Positions 24,441-25,039 of a DNA stretch of 25,039 bases are shown here, in pieces; the first letter of the stretch is position 1; every line of letters begins with the position of its first letter. The stretch spans positions 1-25,039 of the forward strand of contig CABUIX010000032.1 of assembly GCA_902491795.1 (NCBI GenBank). Reading direction: 5' to 3'. The translations under genes and the position numbers were made by a program. This stretch comes from an uncultured Bacteroidales bacterium (GTDB taxonomy: Bacteria; Bacteroidota; Bacteroidia; Bacteroidales; UBA932). Below the pieces are notes generated by a model. It was not told the DNA's origin, ran no database searches, and worked only from the letters and a program-made list of their open reading frames with translations.

Positions 24441-24492
24441 AAAAAACTCCGGCCGCAGAGATCGCGGCAAAAGCCGGAAATCCTGCGGCCGG
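24441..24492 (-). terminator. Strong rho-independent terminator after the cupin / DUF2589-like genes
   Basis: Arms CTGCGGCCGG (24483-24492) and CCGGCCGCAG (24449-24458) form a perfect 10-bp G+C-rich stem, followed on the minus strand by AGTTTTTT (T run 24446-24441). It ends transcription 28 bases after the stop of the 48-codon ORF and insulates the toxin-antitoxin promoter. Confidence 0.9.
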
Positions 24493-24519
24493 TAAAGAAT
24501 CGGAGATCCCCACCCCGGA

Positions 24520-24666
24520 CTATTCCTGAGAATCGTCCTTTTCGTTGTCGTCGCCTTTCTTTGGCGAAGCCTCAGAATCGTCGATGTCCATGTGGAAATC
24601 GACCTCTACATCGTCGAGCGCCAATGAAGGAATCGGCACAAGAGAGACAAGCGGATCTTCTACCAT
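24520..24666 (-). CDS. Tiny DUF2589-like protein or remnant, overlapping the cupin gene stop
   Basis: 48 residues, MVEDPLVSLVPIPSLALDDV then EVDFHMDIDD, ending in an acidic/lysine tail. The block 'PL.S.VPIPSLAID.V.VDF.M' is the central motif of DUF2589, whose members are usually three to four times longer. The upstream and downstream family parts are missing, so it is probably a remnant, although its ATG overlaps the cupin TAG (ATGGTAG), which would allow coupled translation, and a terminator follows closely. Function unknown; DUF2589 proteins are poorly characterised. Confidence 0.55.
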   Translation of the reverse strand: MVEDPLVSLVPIPSLALDDVEVDFHMDIDDSEASPKKGDDNEKDDSQE

Positions 24667-25039
24667 TTCATCTCCACCCTCTCGATGTCCTCCTCGACGA
24701 GATTAGTGCCTATCTGCACCTCTATCAGATCAAGCGGAGTGACGGCCTTCAGCCCGTGCAGCTCTCCCTTCCGGATGTGCACCACGTCTCCGGCCTTCAC
24801 CTTCCTCAGCTCGCCCTCCAGCTTCAGCTCCCCCTCTCCGCTCACGAACGTCCACACCTCCTCACGGCAACGGTGCCGCTGGTAACTGATGTTGCACCCG
24901 GCCTTCAGGTACAGGTTCTTCGTCAGTGACTCCATACCGTCCGGCCCCTTCGTCCTGTCCAGCACCCGGTAGCTCCCCCACCGCCGCTCCTCGTACATCG
25001 GCCTGTCCACCAGATGCTCCACGTATCCCTTGATGTTCT
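24660..25039 (-). CDS. C-terminal cupin of a probable mannose-1-phosphate guanylyltransferase, cut by window edge
   Basis: At least 126 residues, open to the window edge. VEHLVDRPMYEERRWGSYRVLD, then SLTKNLYLKAGCNISYQRHRCREEVWTFVSGEGEL and KVKAGDVVHIRKGELHGLKA, is the mannose-6-phosphate isomerase type II/GMP C-terminal cupin; the RWG.Y.VLD and YQ.H..R.E.W motifs are diagnostic. The frame continues upstream through codons NIKGY without a stop, so the catalytic guanylyltransferase half probably lies outside the window. The GTG at 25022 could alternatively start a free-standing cupin. The likely product makes GDP-mannose, a precursor of GDP-fucose and of capsule or glycan sugars. Confidence 0.82.
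   Translation of the reverse strand, partial: NIKGYVEHLVDRPMYEERRWGSYRVLDRTKGPDGMESLTKNLYLKAGCNISYQRHRCREEVWTFVSGEGELKLEGELRKVKAGDVVHIRKGELHGLKAVTPLDLIEVQIGTNLVEEDIERVEMKW

Noticed and set aside
1..25039. Type VI secretion or prophage instead of eCIS
   Set aside because: No TssJLM membrane complex or TssBC pair, and no capsid, terminase, portal or integrase genes. DUF4157, DUF4255, LysM and AAA+ genes together define an eCIS.

Overview
The window carries an extracellular contractile injection system (eCIS; a phage-tail-like particle related to Afp, PVC, MAC and the Bacteroidales BIS) on the minus strand from about 19.9 kb down to position 1. A short stretch of housekeeping, transport and toxin-antitoxin genes follows on the right. 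Several features point to Bacteroidota, probably Bacteroidales: promoter motifs of the TTTG / TAnnTTTG type, weak or absent Shine-Dalgarno sequences, a FucP-type permease, and a GMP-type cupin domain of the kind I associate with this group. The eCIS structural genes look G+C-rich (high 50s % by eye), which would suit an Alistipes-like lineage better than classical Bacteroides. The genus is inference only.

eCIS operon, in order of transcription (right to left): cap/terminator protein DUF4255 (19924), unknown 259-aa protein (19387), single sheath (18570), main tube (17065), second tube (16586), tiny DUF5908-like protein (16143), LysM baseplate protein (15957), VgrG-like spike (15286), PAAR tip (13495), A+T-rich cargo candidate (13174), gp25 baseplate (11877), Afp11-like baseplate (11443), 236-aa fibre/adhesin candidate (8224), Afp12-like baseplate (7489), tape measure (5145), short DUF4157 zincin-like protein (1224), and AAA+ ATPase (735, cut by the left window edge). 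All genes face the same way with gaps of a few to about 55 bases or short overlaps, so one polycistronic unit is likely. Its best promoter candidate lies at 20259-20288, leaving an approximately 330-nt leader that holds a (CA)9 microsatellite.

Right flank, all minus strand: a FucP-type sugar:H+ symporter; a nucleotidyltransferase-GHMP kinase gene broken by a frameshift; an XRE + ImmA/IrrE antitoxin with its HigB/RelE-like toxin and two operator-like palindromes; a tiny DUF2589-like remnant; and the C-terminal cupin of a probable mannose-1-phosphate guanylyltransferase, cut by the right edge.

The least expected parts are: (1) the A+T-rich gene between PAAR and gp25, whose C-terminus looks like an OTU-type cysteine protease behind an acidic repeat linker; (2) an A8 slippery site at the end of the LysM gene where a -1 slip would fuse it to the spike; (3) the DUF4157 gene sharing a frame with the ATPase across one stop codon; and (4) the microsatellite in the eCIS leader. 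No tRNA, rRNA, CRISPR array, transposase or integrase was seen.
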